Origin: Hymenopellis radicata
Taxonomy: Eukaryota; Basidiomycota; Agaricomycetes; Agaricales; Physalacriaceae
Assembly: GCA_015501595.1 (NCBI GenBank)
Contig: JADNRX010000038.1
Coordinates: forward strand, 1 to 64,000
Direction of reading: 5' to 3'
Length of the DNA stretch: 64,000 nt
The notes below the pieces were generated by a model. It ran no database searches, was not told the DNA's origin, and worked only from the letters and a program-made list of their open reading frames with translations. The position numbers were made by a program, and so were the translations under genes. The number at the start of each line of letters is the position of its first letter. Position 1 is the stretch's first letter. Below are positions 11,612 through 22,334 of the stretch, piece after piece.

Positions 11612-12559
11612 ATTCTTCGTAGGCCCAGCTTTATCCTTCCTCTGTGCCTCCTCAATAAAGTCCCTGCCCATAGTGCTCTGGTATTGCGCGCCTACACCCC
11701 GTCTTGACCCCGGAATCGAATTGGGACTACGGCGATGGAGGAGACTCATGTGCAAGATATAGTCCAAAGGTGTGCTGCATTGTCCCGCCGTGTTTGTTGA
11801 CTGACTGCTTGAGTTCCCCCTAGCCTCGATTATCCGGACCTTTGAATGCCTTAGATTTACAAAGGAAAGCGCGAAGCTTGCTGAAAGGAACCGTGGGCTG
11901 GATTGTCCAGCCATTACATATATTGACTGACACTCTCCTTTTTCTTTTCGAAGACACGATACGCTGACGGCCCCTCGCAATATGAACATGGCGTTTATAG
12001 CACCATTGCCTTCAAGAGACGGACACTCGCTGAACAGTGTACTCCAAGACGGTCTTCGGTTCGAATGGTTGCATCTATAGTGACCGTCGTCTGCTTTTTC
12101 ATTTCAAGTTTGTACGCCCATGGTATGCTGCCCCCTTGGATGATATTATATGTACTGACTACTTCTTTCTTGACACTTAGTGAGCACTGAGGACGACGCT
12201 CATCAAGAAGGCACCTGGCTAGGTGCCGGATGTTCACAAGGATGTTGTCTTCCCTGGCTTTGCGCCCGGGAAGGAGGTTATTCTCTATACGGGATTGTTC
12301 TGTCGCGTCGACCGGACTGTTGGTTACGACGACGGCTGTATCCAAGCATGCCGAGGATCGTAAGTCACAATTTCGGTGTTAACTTCATCTCATTATTTCT
12401 TTCATAGGCTTCAACTTGGGTTACATGAATGCAGTCGACCTGCGTGCTCCGGGTTACAGCGATCCCACCGTTGACTTTCCGAATCTTAGACATGTGCCCC
12501 AGCTCCGAGTCTTTCTCCCACACGTGAGTCGCCACCTTGCCGCCAATGAACATTGAACA

Positions 12560-13195
12560 CCCTAACGAACACCCCCCACTTCAGAGCATTGATTCGTGTG
12601 AACCACCCCCCGAAGATGAGTAGTGTTCGCCCTACTCACGTAACCTGGCGCGAAGGGAGAAGACGACACGTCGCGTGAGTAGTGAGGGAGATGCTCTCGA
12701 CGAGGACATTACTCCAAGGTGGCATACCCCAAACGAAGACTTTAATATATTGTCGTTCTTAACACAGGATGGGTTACATACAGTCCAAGCAATCTACGAC
12801 ATGAACCTTTTCCAATGTCCCAGCTTGGGCACTAGTTCATTGCTAGTCATGTCGATGAGACTCCAAAACTGGAGAGGGGTTGTCATCATGTCGATGAACA
12901 GCTGAGGGAACACGGGGCGGTAAACCGTCAATAAGAGAAACGTGGTGCTAAGAAAAGTACATACGGTAGCAAAGACAATACTTAGCAGTTGGAAGTCAGC
13001 ATAGAAGACCTGAAAGGTTACTGGTTAAATACATTGAGACGAAGAGCAAGCTTACCAAGGGCAACGTCGGGGAAGACGACGACAACAGCGAAGTCGTCTA
13101 TGAGGGGCCGGCTTCGAGCCGAAGACTATCCAAGTGGGTAAGCAGCCCATTCGGAGGCAGCCCACTCAGAGGCGGGAGGATTGGACCCGAGTGGG
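12560..13195. other. Element interior without recognisable gene
   Basis: Short frames only; the region runs into the right-hand 22-bp array. Confidence 0.35.
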
Positions 13196-13198
13196 AGA

Positions 13199-13563
13199 AA
13201 TGCGTGGATTGGAGGGGTGCGATGCGTGGAATGGAGGGCGGCCACGCGTGAATTGGAGGGGCGCGACGCGTGGATTAGGGTGGATGCGTGGATTAGGGTG
13301 GCGCGATGCGTGGATTAGAGGGGCGCGATGCATGGAATGGAGGGCGGCCATGCGTGGATTGGAGGGATGCGATGCGTGGATTAGAGGGATGCGATGCGTG
13401 GATTAGAGGGATGCGATGCGTGGATTAGCGGGGCGCGATGCGTGGATTAGAGGGGCGCGATGCGTGGAATGGAGGGCGGCCATGCGTGGATTGGAGGGAT
13501 GCGATGCGTGGAATGGAGGGGCGCGATGCGTGGATTGGAGGGCGGCCATGCGTGGAATGGCCG
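13199..13563 (+). repeat. Right subterminal array, about 16 units of 22 bp
   Basis: Unit consensus ATGCGTGGATTAGAGGGGCGCG, with variants ATTGGAGGGCGGCC and AATGGAGGG. It shares the ATGCGTGG core and the 22-bp period with the inverted left array, but the N14 part differs. Confidence 0.9.
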
Positions 13564-13605
13564 AGAACCCTGCATACGTAAGCGTCACGCTTGGCCGAGG
13601 TGCCT

Positions 13606-13622
13606 GGCCGACGGGGTCTAAT
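13606..13622 (-). repeat. Right terminal inverted repeat of the 4.1-kb element
   Basis: Reverse complement ATTAGACCCCGTCGGCC matches 9524-9540 at 16 of 17 positions. Confidence 0.7.
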
Positions 13623-13752
13623 ATGCAGACAATTTGCCTAAATCAGTGATGGTTAAGCAAGGGCAAGTAACGGCACGTGAGCTAAGTAACTGTCACAATC
13701 ACTGACTCAGTAGTGACTGTCTGACTTTGTCAAGTTTCAACTCACAACCATC

Positions 13753-15043
13753 ATGCCCAATAACGGGCAGTCTTACTATCCCTGCCCGCCTCTCCCCCAG
13801 GAGATTATAGATCTCATAATTGAGCAACTGGGTTTTGATGGAGACACAAAGTCTCTCTTCGCATGCTTAACGGTCTCAAATGCCTTCCTTCCAATGGCTC
13901 GCGCCTGCCTGTGGCGCGACAGATTCCTGGGGCCATATCGCTGTCCACGCATGCTTTATCCTGTCAAGTGGTCTATCGACAAAATCCCTGAATCCCCCGT
14001 CCTTCGCTCTCTCGTCCGCTCCGTGCGTATTTGTGCTGAAAACTGGTCGCTCGGAGACCCAAATAAATTTTGGGAAGACTTCAGTGTTGTCGTGGACGCG
14101 CTCCAGCGCGTTGACCACGTAGAACTGGACTCGTACGGCCTTGGTCATCAGGTAGTTTGCCCGCCTGTCATTCGGAAGTGGCATATCCTGTCGCTGAAGG
14201 TGTCACGCTTGCCTATCGTAACTTTCGATCGCGAGTTCGAGTGTACAGCCAAGTCCTGCACATTTTTCGAAAATTTTCCGGTGTTGACGGATTTGGAGCT
14301 GGAGGAGGACGGTTTCCTATGCTTCATACCAAGGTTTCCAAGATGTACGATGGAAAGGCATCACAATCTTCCCTCACCAACATCCCTGACTCTCCGTAAA
14401 CTCCGGCGCCATGCAGATAACATCTGTACTGCTATTCTCGCTGGCCATCTGGTCTCATTGAAACGGCTGCGCACTCTCGAAATTGTTGATTCCTTCTTTA
14501 AACCGGAATCGCTACTGACCGTCGTCTCGAATACCATAAAGGAACTTAACATCGATTACACTGAATACGAGACTCCGTGTACGTTTTCCCGATCTTCTTC
14601 CCATCTCACCCTTTTAATTCTTTCGTAGTGGGTCGTTGGGAGCCTTTCTCTTTTGGTACAACAGAAGTGATTATCTTCTCCGTCGATGCGATGCACGGGC
14701 CCGTGACACGCTCCTGTGGTGGACGCGAACATTCACCAAAAACTCTCTGAACAACATTGTTCAGAAAGTGACCATCGAAATTCAACTTTACTTGGAGCGC
14801 GACGTGACAGCGCCGAAAATACGCTTCCCAAAAGTCTGGAAAGAGTTGGGCAAGGCTTTACTTGGTCTGAGGGCGTTGAAGCATCTTGTGATTATACATC
14901 GACTTGGGTATACGGACCGCATCCGCGAGAGAAAGGATGCAGTGATTCGTGCAGGTGTCACAAAGTTCCTACGAAGAGAACTGAGCGATGTCACTAGTTC
15001 TGGACACGTCCGATTGACCGTCATTGACCGTAATGTAGTATAA
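13753..15043 (+). pseudogene. F-box protein copy 1a, frameshifted
   Basis: Exon 1 (13753-14578) encodes the F-box-like motif LPQEIIDLIIEQLGFDGDTK then CLTVSNAFLPMARACLWRDRF. A 50-nt phase-1 intron follows (GTACGT..CGTAG, 14579-14628). Exon 2 (14629-15043) carries WWTRT, IVQKVTIEIQLYLE and the family C-terminus VRLTVIDRN. Compared with copy 2a, exon 2 lacks one base in ATGCACGGGCCCG near 14698 (2a has GGAGCCC). Correct splicing therefore runs into a wrong frame about 25 codons into exon 2. The predicted product would lose the C-terminal third. F-box proteins usually act as substrate adaptors of SCF ubiquitin ligases; the target is unknown. Confidence 0.8.
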
Positions 15044-15241
15044 TTTCTGATACATGAATAAAGTCCAGTATCTTTTACACCGGGCCTGAACATGGAGGCC
15101 ATAGCGTGCTCTATCCGCGTCACAGTTGTCGTGTGGCAAAGGTAAGAAAGGCTAACAAACAAGTCAGGGATAGGATCCTGGCACATGATTCAGAATATCG
15201 CCCTTTGTCCATGTCACCTCTCTTCATTGTCAACCACCGTC

Positions 15242-16514
15242 ATGTCTTATCATTCCTTCGCCACTCTCCCCCAAGAGCTCATCGATCTCATAGTCGAGCA
15301 ACTTGGGCTTGATGGAGACACCAAATCGCTCGTCGCGTGCTTGACGGTATCGAAGGCGTTCTTTCCAATGGCGCGCGCCTGCCTGTGGCGCGACAGATTC
15401 CTGGGGCCGTACCGCAGTTCATGTGAACTCGGCCATGTCAAGTGCTCTACCGATAACATCCCAGAATCCCCCATCCTTCGCTCCCTCGTCCGCTCGATGC
15501 GCCTCTGTGTTGAAAACTGGTCGTTCGAAGACGCGGACAAATTTTGTGAAGACCTCAGTATTGTCGTGAACGCACTGAAGCGTGTCAATCACGTAGAGTT
15601 GATTTTCCATGACCTACTGGAACGAATTCCGACCTCACCTCAGGTCATTGGGAAGTGGCATATCGTGTCCTTGACGCTGTCGTATTTCGGCATAGCTCCT
15701 CGGAGTCATGGCAACCGTGACACCGTACATGATGTAGCGAACTCCTGCGCATTCTTCGAGAATTTTCCCATGTTGAATCATCTGGAACTGGATCATCCTG
15801 TCTACGTTGACGGTGAGTCCACGTCGACCACGTTGTGTCGGGCAGAAAGGCATCACAAGCTACCCCAACCGGTGTCCCTCACTCTCAGCAGTGTTTTCTA
15901 CTCCGGTCAGGTTTCTAGTGTCGTGGCTGGCCACCTGTTCTCGTTGAAGAGGCTGCGGACTCTTGAAAGCGACTATACCGCGGAACTGGACTTGCTTCTA
16001 ACAGCCGCCCCGGATACCGTGAAGGAGCTTGTCATTCGCACGATAAGCAGTACGTTTCCCGGTCTTCCCGTCGGTCTTCTCCTTCTTATCATTGCTGTAG
16101 AACGTGGATGTCCTTTTTTGTTCCATCGTGCAGAATCCATTCTCTTCTCTCTTGACACCAAGTATGGAGCACGAGACATCCTCGGTGGTGGACACGAGTC
16201 ATGGCCCGAAACAGTTCGAACAATACTATTCAGAGGGTGACCATCGAGATCCAACTTCACTTGGAGCCTGAACGGACAGCGCCAAAGATACGCTTCCCAA
16301 ACTTTGGACAGAGTTTGGCACGGCGTTGGCTGGTCTCGTGGCGTTGAAGGAGCTTGTGATTATATATCAACCTGGTCGTAGGGACCGCATCGGCAACACA
16401 GACGATGTAGCGACTCGTGCTAAGGTCACCAAGTTTTTACGAGGAAAACTAGGTGCTATTAGTATTACTGACCCAGCGCGTGTTCGACTGGCCTTCATTG
16501 ACCGCAACGTATGA
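15242..16514 (+). pseudogene. F-box protein copy 1b, frameshifted
   Basis: Begins MSYHSFATLPQELIDLIVEQ; this ATG is preferred over an in-frame one 57 nt upstream because the family starts just before LPQEL. Exon 1 is 15242-16049. The intron is 51 nt (16050-16100), divisible by three and free of stops. Relative to copy 2b, single bases are missing near 16184 (CTCGGTGGTGG against CTCGTGTTGTGG) and near 16300 (CCCAAACTTTGG against CCTAAATCTTTGG). The C-terminal part, ending VRLAFIDRNV, is therefore split over frames. The gene lies about 200 bp downstream of copy 1a in tandem. Confidence 0.8.
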
Positions 16515-16969
16515 TTTCCTGTAAACTAGATTATAGAGTAGTAGACTCGCCATGTACATACCCAGTTATTCTACCGGTCTTTGTTACCATGTTACTATTG
16601 GGAATCCACCTGAGCCGTTAGGCGAAGGGCAAGGCCCAGCCGGGGGAGACAGAGGTCACTGTCGCGCGGTGAACTCCAGCCCGGCGAGACGTTGAGTCCA
16701 GTACGAAAGGTGAGCAGGTTCAAGGGCCACACAGAGCAACGGTCTCAGGGCGAAGCCCGCTGAAGAGTGATCCTGATACAACCGAACCCAAAACCCCAAA
16801 CAGAGCGATGTGAAGTGATTGTTGCAGACGAGCAGCGGAGAGCGATGATAATTCCCGTAGGCGGTGATAGGTGCGCGAACGCGATGATAGGCCCGGACGC
16901 AAGACAGGTCGGCTAGTCACCTGACCAAGTAAGATGGCAATCCCTAAGGAAGGCAGGGCCGACATAGAA

Positions 16970-17660
16970 AAACCTCACAAACAAATGTGGAACACAAGGA
17001 TGGAGGATGTGTTTAGGCTAGTCAAGTACCAATAGATGACCATCCTTTTTGAGGTTGAGAACATCTAAAAGCCCGGAAAGAGGTACCGTCGTGCCAGAAT
17101 ACATAGTTTAGACAAAATTCTGAGGCTCCAGCTAAGAACCAGGGCACGAGAGAGAAGGCGCAGATGTCGTGGACGTGGCAAGAGGCAAAAGACTTGACAC
17201 ACACACACACGATCGCAGTCCCAATCCGGCAGTTCGTTGGCATTGCATCCGACGACGCCGACCCCATTGAGACTGCAATCTCCACGACTGCGTCAGAACT
17301 CTATCTTGCACTTATGCTAGCCGTTCGCAAGCTCACGTAGCTTCAGCTAGCACTACCCCACGTTCCATGCCCCGCTGATTCTAGAGGCGAAGTATCGTAA
17401 GTATAGCATGTCCATTGCCACTTTCTACAGGGGACTCGATCTCGATTTCAGGGTCACACATCTTCAGGAATACAGCTCAGTAAGTTCACGCTCGGAACAT
17501 AAAAAAGCAGGATTCTGAATACTAAATAAGCACCCAAAGTCCGCATGGGAGTGGTATGGAAATAGACAAGGCTATCGAGAAGATCTGGAGACATGAAGAG
17601 AAAGAAAAACATGATGCTAAATGATAAATGCATTTGGCATGTAGACCAGGAACACTCCTT
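16970..17660. other. Intergenic between the left arm and the copper-fist gene
   Basis: Short (AC)n at about 17198-17212. No gene recognised; includes the 3' flank of the copper-fist gene. Confidence 0.4.
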
Positions 17661-17663
17661 CAA

Positions 17664-19315
17664 TTAAAAGTACACCCCAAGCGAGTCAAACACATTCACC
17701 GCCTCCAACGAACCATTGTTGCTAGCAGAATATAAATCCATGTCTGGATTGCTGGGGGCATATCCATCAGAGTCGGGGTTGCTGACGGCGTAGTCAGAAT
17801 GACGAGCGCCGTACGACTCGAGGTCAGGGTACGTCTCAACGTCTGGGTTACTACCAGCGTACACATCCATATCGGGATTGCTGCCCGCATACATCGCAAA
17901 GTCCGGATGGCTCCCCGTGGCACCATACAACGGCGATACATGTCCCGACGAGAAGGAAGAGGATCGGCTGCGAGCAAGGCCGAACAACTCGGCGCTATCT
18001 AGATCTCGGGGAACGAGTAACTCATCCGATGCATACTCGGGAGGTGTCGGCGGCGGCTTGCAGCACGACTGGGAAGGCGCAGAATCGCTGCAGCCAGATT
18101 CGCATTGACAGAGGCCAGGCGGGCAGTTACGAGTGCACGAGGAAGGAGAGCCCGAGTTCTCGTACTGGATTCCAAACTGCTGCTGCATCCACTCGTCGAG
18201 AGTATTATTGTCGCTGACAGGCGGAAGCGTATTAACGTAGCACTCTGCGCATCCACCGCATGCAGACGGATTGGTGCACTTGAAACTCCCATCACGATTA
18301 GGGTTGGGATTGTGTTGGCCGCACCCTTGGCATCCACACTTGTCACCACAGGTGCACAGCGAAGGCATTGCGAAGTTATCAGAAGGCCAATACCGGGTGT
18401 TTCCGTCCGACTGAGACGGCTGTGGCTGGGTGAAAGGAGATGGATCTGAGATAGAGGGAGGGTGGACGTTGTCGTAGGCACGGCCATAGGGGCTGTAGGA
18501 GTCGTGCGGATGTAAACGGGAGTGACTGGTGCCAGCGGAAGGGATGTGGACAGGCCCCGATGCTGCTTTGGGGAGCACTGGTCGAAATTCTGCGATGCGA
18601 GCGAGGATTTGTTTATGGTTGTTGGATGATTCGGGGGCGGTGAGGGAGTTGGGGGGTGAAGGTCAGCCTCGATTTTGGGCTTTCTGGGGGCACTCTTCCT
18701 AGGAGTCGCACAAGGGCATAGCTCGTCGTTGGGGATGTTGCCGGTGACACAAGCGCAGTTATCTGGTGAAAAATGAGTACCCTTATCGATGTCGAGAACA
18801 GAAATGCAGCATACCGCTACGCTCGGAATCCGACGTGGATCCATCGGGGAGAGCAACCGACGCTTCCAACGCTGCTGGTAAGCCGTTGGGGAACGCGGCG
18901 CATTCCAAGATCTTACTAAGACCTAAAACAGAGGAAGATGGACTATTGCTCAGCCAGCCGTTCTGTATGGGAACAGTGGACGAAAGTCACCTTTCTTGGT
19001 GCTGGCAGCGGGAGCATCCTCCTTGACCATGCAGATACATTTAACATGAACTTGCTTTCTCTTTCTTAACTCTCGACAGTGCTCGCATTGTGTCACCGGT
19101 CGGCCTTTCTTTTTGATTTCGAACAAGGGTCGGTCGGTGTGTTTACAGGCTGATGAACGATGACCTTTGATGCATGTTTCGCTGGTGAACAACGATAAGA
19201 AATCGGAGAAAAAGGACACGGAAAAGGGCTCACCATGCATACTTCTTGCTGCTGATTAAAACCTGTTCGCTGCCGTCAGCGACGCGTTATAGAGGTGGTT
19301 GGGACCGCTCACCAT
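17664..19315 (-). CDS. Copper-fist transcription factor (CUF1/ACE1/MAC1 type), with a probable 1-nt frameshift
   Basis: Nuclear regulator of copper-responsive genes. Exons: 19313-19315 (ATG only), 19234-19262, 18991-19181, 18815-18922, 17664-18762; all introns GT..AG, 50-68 nt. The spliced N-terminus MVLISSKKYACETCIKGHR has zinc ligands C11, C14, C23 and H25 and the K/R-GRP minor-groove motif at 36-39, followed by CEHCRELRK. The last exon has HKQILARIAEFRPVLP, a cysteine-rich CTCGDKCGCQGCGQH motif typical of copper-sensing regions, further CGGCAEC motifs, and a C-terminal run of NPDxDxY repeats. The model is one base short: frames change between about 18630 and 18657, where C5 and C6 runs lie on the coding strand. 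The family usually has an uninterrupted frame, so a base-call error is as likely as a mutation. Predicted 476 aa if one base is restored. Confidence 0.85.
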
Positions 19316-19469
19316 GGTGAGAGACTTGTGACGCTGGGCGAGCTCGCCCGCCAGCGACGGCGCTGGCCCTGCTAGAGCGACTCGACCTGCTCGGGAGGTT
19401 CTATCAACATCGAGGTAGGAGGTAAAGAAGGTGTTGTGTTGACGGTCGTTGACAGCAGCCACCATTTAT

Positions 19470-22330
19470 CTGCGCACGGGCCATCGATAAATACACGTAA
19501 ATAGGACGTAATGAGGACCGAAATCTCCGGACCCCATCCTATTTCCGGCGTCCATACTTGCAGCCAGCGATAGTACTTGGCTTGCAATTCATTCATGTCA
19601 GTTGCATGTTCCGCGATACCACAAGCTTGATAACTGAAACGTGTCTCTTTTCCTTCTTGAAGGCTATGTTTTCGACGTCACCCCCTTCCCGATGGTGTTA
19701 AGCTCAGATTGACGTCGATAGTACTCCTCTTCCACCAGAACAAGCGCGCTTTTCGCCAATGGTGCGCCTGTTCGTCCCTGTCTGGATTTCACAGCCTGCA
19801 TGTTGCTCCATGGCGCATGGTGGGCCAACTGCTTAGAACGGAGTTCGATTTACTAGCGCCTGACATCTCGATGGCTGTATCTAAATACTCTGATCTGCAT
19901 GCCGCTGTTGGAACTGCAAGGCGCCTTATCATCGCGATGCGGTTGCACCGCAGCAAGGAAGAGCAGTATGCACTTCTCTAATTAGATTACCACCTAAAAT
20001 TGTCCTTGACAGTCCTTCGCGCGTCCTGAGCCCCTACATTATCGCAACCGATAGCCACACCAGCATAACAGTCGTATCTGCCATGCGAGAAGCGCGATGG
20101 CCCTGGTTTAACCTCGCCTTGCTCACGAGTATACAATTCAATGAGAAAGCCACCGTTTTCCCATAAGTCTATGTTGGCTCAATAGGTGAGCTCTCCCTCA
20201 ACCTTCCGGACAGCCGGTGTCAGTGATACTGGGTGATTTGGAGTGGAGGTCCCGACTGAGGAAATAGAGCCAGCAAGACGGTTTCAACCAACCCTCGCAC
20301 TCTCCCCTGCTGAAGTTTTGTATAGTCTTCGGGTTTCCGACTGGAAGGAGGTGCCAAGGTAAGTAGTTGAAACGTTTGGATAGCCCGTTCCAGAGGTCCT
20401 GAAACCGCTATAGATACTCAATGCGTCGAGAACTGATATCACAATGTCGAGAAGGTCGGGAAAGGTGCGTGAAGGCGTCCAGAGTTCTGACAATCCCCAA
20501 AGTATCACCAGCTCGAATCCTCGAAATTCGGTGTTAGAATATGGCGGAGACCAGTGCAAACGGCGCCAAGGTGCGTGTTGAACCAGTTTCTGCTATTCTT
20601 TTTGTTACCAGTCTCCACGTCATCAACAAGAGAACATTCAATGAGCGAGGGATGCCCAATTTGTCGAGAACTGGGCTTAGATTTGCGGAAGCGACAAGGC
20701 CGAGAGAGACGAAGATGCATGGAGGAGACGGCTAGAGGTTCGTTGTCGAATTCGGCATGATTCCAGAAGGACTGACAGACGGGGACCTGCAGATATAATT
20801 GCATATCAAAAGACGCCGAAGTTCCAACACGAGAAGGGTCGATTGGAGGAGATGGCAGAGGCACGATGTGATGGCAAGAGAAGGAACGCGTCGGTCGGGT
20901 TTATCCCAATCGGGCAACTTGACGCTTTGCTTCCTCCCTTCATCTTCAAAACTGATTCCTTTCGGACACGACGCGTCGGCGCCTTCGCTGCACACACTAG
21001 AATCAGTATTGTCCTCGGGTGCGTTTTTACCGGAGGCATCATCCCGTATGGATCCCAATTGTCCCTCTCAGATACAGGTGGATATCTCTTCAGGCTTCTC
21101 AACTCCTTTTCCTTGTTTCTCCGGCTCTCAAATGAACTACGCGAGGTATACTCAATTCAGAACACTTGCTAATCGATTTACATAGACTGTACAAGGTTTA
21201 TTCAATTGCAATCATTTCTTCTCGTCTTTCTGTGCTTGTACATGAAGGATGTTCTGGGCATGTTTGCGATGGTATCGTGACGCGGCTGTCTACTGCTGCA
21301 TTGGAATACCCTACGGGTCATAACTGATAGCTCTAAGCATGTCGGGCGTCATCGACGTCGGTACCGCAGACCTGAGAGACGGGGACTTGTGTGGTCTAGA
21401 GGGCGGGCGTCGGCGTGAGTACGCACGGTGAACATAATTGCTTGTCGAATTAGGTTGATTCTGATTTCTTTGTGTGTGGAGAGGACGGCAACTGGATGCC
21501 TTTTTATATACAGCGGCGTCATTTCCCGTTTTCTCCCGATTTCAGCACCCACCCTCTACCCAGGTTTCAAGCAAACACGAATGTGGGAACCATACAAGGA
21601 CGAACGAAGGCCGGCAAGGAGGACGACGACAACACCAACGAGCCTCGACCACGACAATTAACGAGCACCGGCCAAACTGAATTTTCATACAGTATATCAA
21701 GATTCAGATCTATGTCATCTCACTAGTTCGAGTCGCGGCACTGGTACTAGTAGGGCTAGGCACTCGGGGTGTGGGTGGCTTGTTTGGTTAATTCAATAGC
21801 GTCGCCACCACATCCACTCTAAACGGCCTGTCTCGCACCGTCTCGCCTTCGCGCTACTACTTTGCATTATATTGATTATCATGAGGAACGTGTCCTACGC
21901 GTCTGAACGCGTGTATTCGACCCCAGACATGAGGTCTAGACCAAAGGTGGGGTACTTAATCTGGATTCCGGATGCAATAAGCCTACCGCTTTGGCTTTCA
22001 TGTCAAAGTCTGACATGCTACACGTTTTTTGCATTTATTGACATGGTTTCGATACTCGCGTCCTATCGATTTCATCTGGAGTTTTCATGGGAAAGTGTAT
22101 TCGACGTTTCGGGTGATGCTGGGAAGGAAGGTAACAGCTCTCGGCCGATCGTGGTCACGGGCAATTGATAAGTCCGAAAATTTTACGCGCTGTTGAACTC
22201 GAAATGGCTGTAGAATTTCTCTCTGTTCTCACCTTTACGGCTGTTCCTACGAAATTCGGAGAGATTGACCAGGGTTTTGGAAATCACCAGAGTCCGCATC
22301 CTCCCGTCGTATTAATTACCTAACAACCAG
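19470..22330. other. 2.9-kb stretch without a recognised gene
   Basis: Upstream of the copper-fist gene and of the aminotransferase. Frames at 20284-21058 on the minus strand (for example FELVILWGLSELWTPSRTFP) and 19709-19981 on the plus strand are open, but match nothing I know. It may hold a decayed multi-exon gene. The last few hundred bases are presumably the aminotransferase promoter. Confidence 0.35.
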
Positions 22331-22334
22331 AGTC

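Larger units (their letters stand above)
9524..13622. mobile_element. Candidate 4.1-kb DNA transposon with TIRs and inverted subterminal 22-bp arrays
   Basis: The left end reads ATTAGAACCCGTCGGCC (9524-9540). The reverse complement of the right end reads ATTAGACCCCGTCGGCC (13606-13622), 16 of 17 identical. Further inward both ends, read in the same sense, share CAGGCAC, CTTACGTATGCA and TCGGCCATTCC blocks. Next come arrays of 22-bp units, in opposite orientation at the two ends. No target-site duplication is evident and no transposase was recognised inside, so the element is probably non-autonomous, decayed, or of an unfamiliar class. The interior has a TATA-led open region (11066-11611). The right end lies about 14 bp from the start of the F-box inverted duplication. 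Confidence 0.65.
13636..16966 (+). repeat. Left arm of a 3.3-kb inverted duplication (F-box gene pair)
   Basis: Starts at CAGTGATGG and runs through F-box copies 1a and 1b to a segment ending GCAGGGCCGAC. The reverse complement of 24118-27610 is collinear throughout, including intergenic sequence. This arm lacks about 130 bp present in the right arm (around 24480-24640) and carries the frameshifts listed under its genes. Confidence 0.9.

Noticed and set aside
13199..13563. Repetitive protein (GGCDAWN-type) encoded by the 22-bp array
   Set aside because: 22 bp is not a multiple of three, so the array reads open in several frames merely by repetition; no start context or flanking exons.
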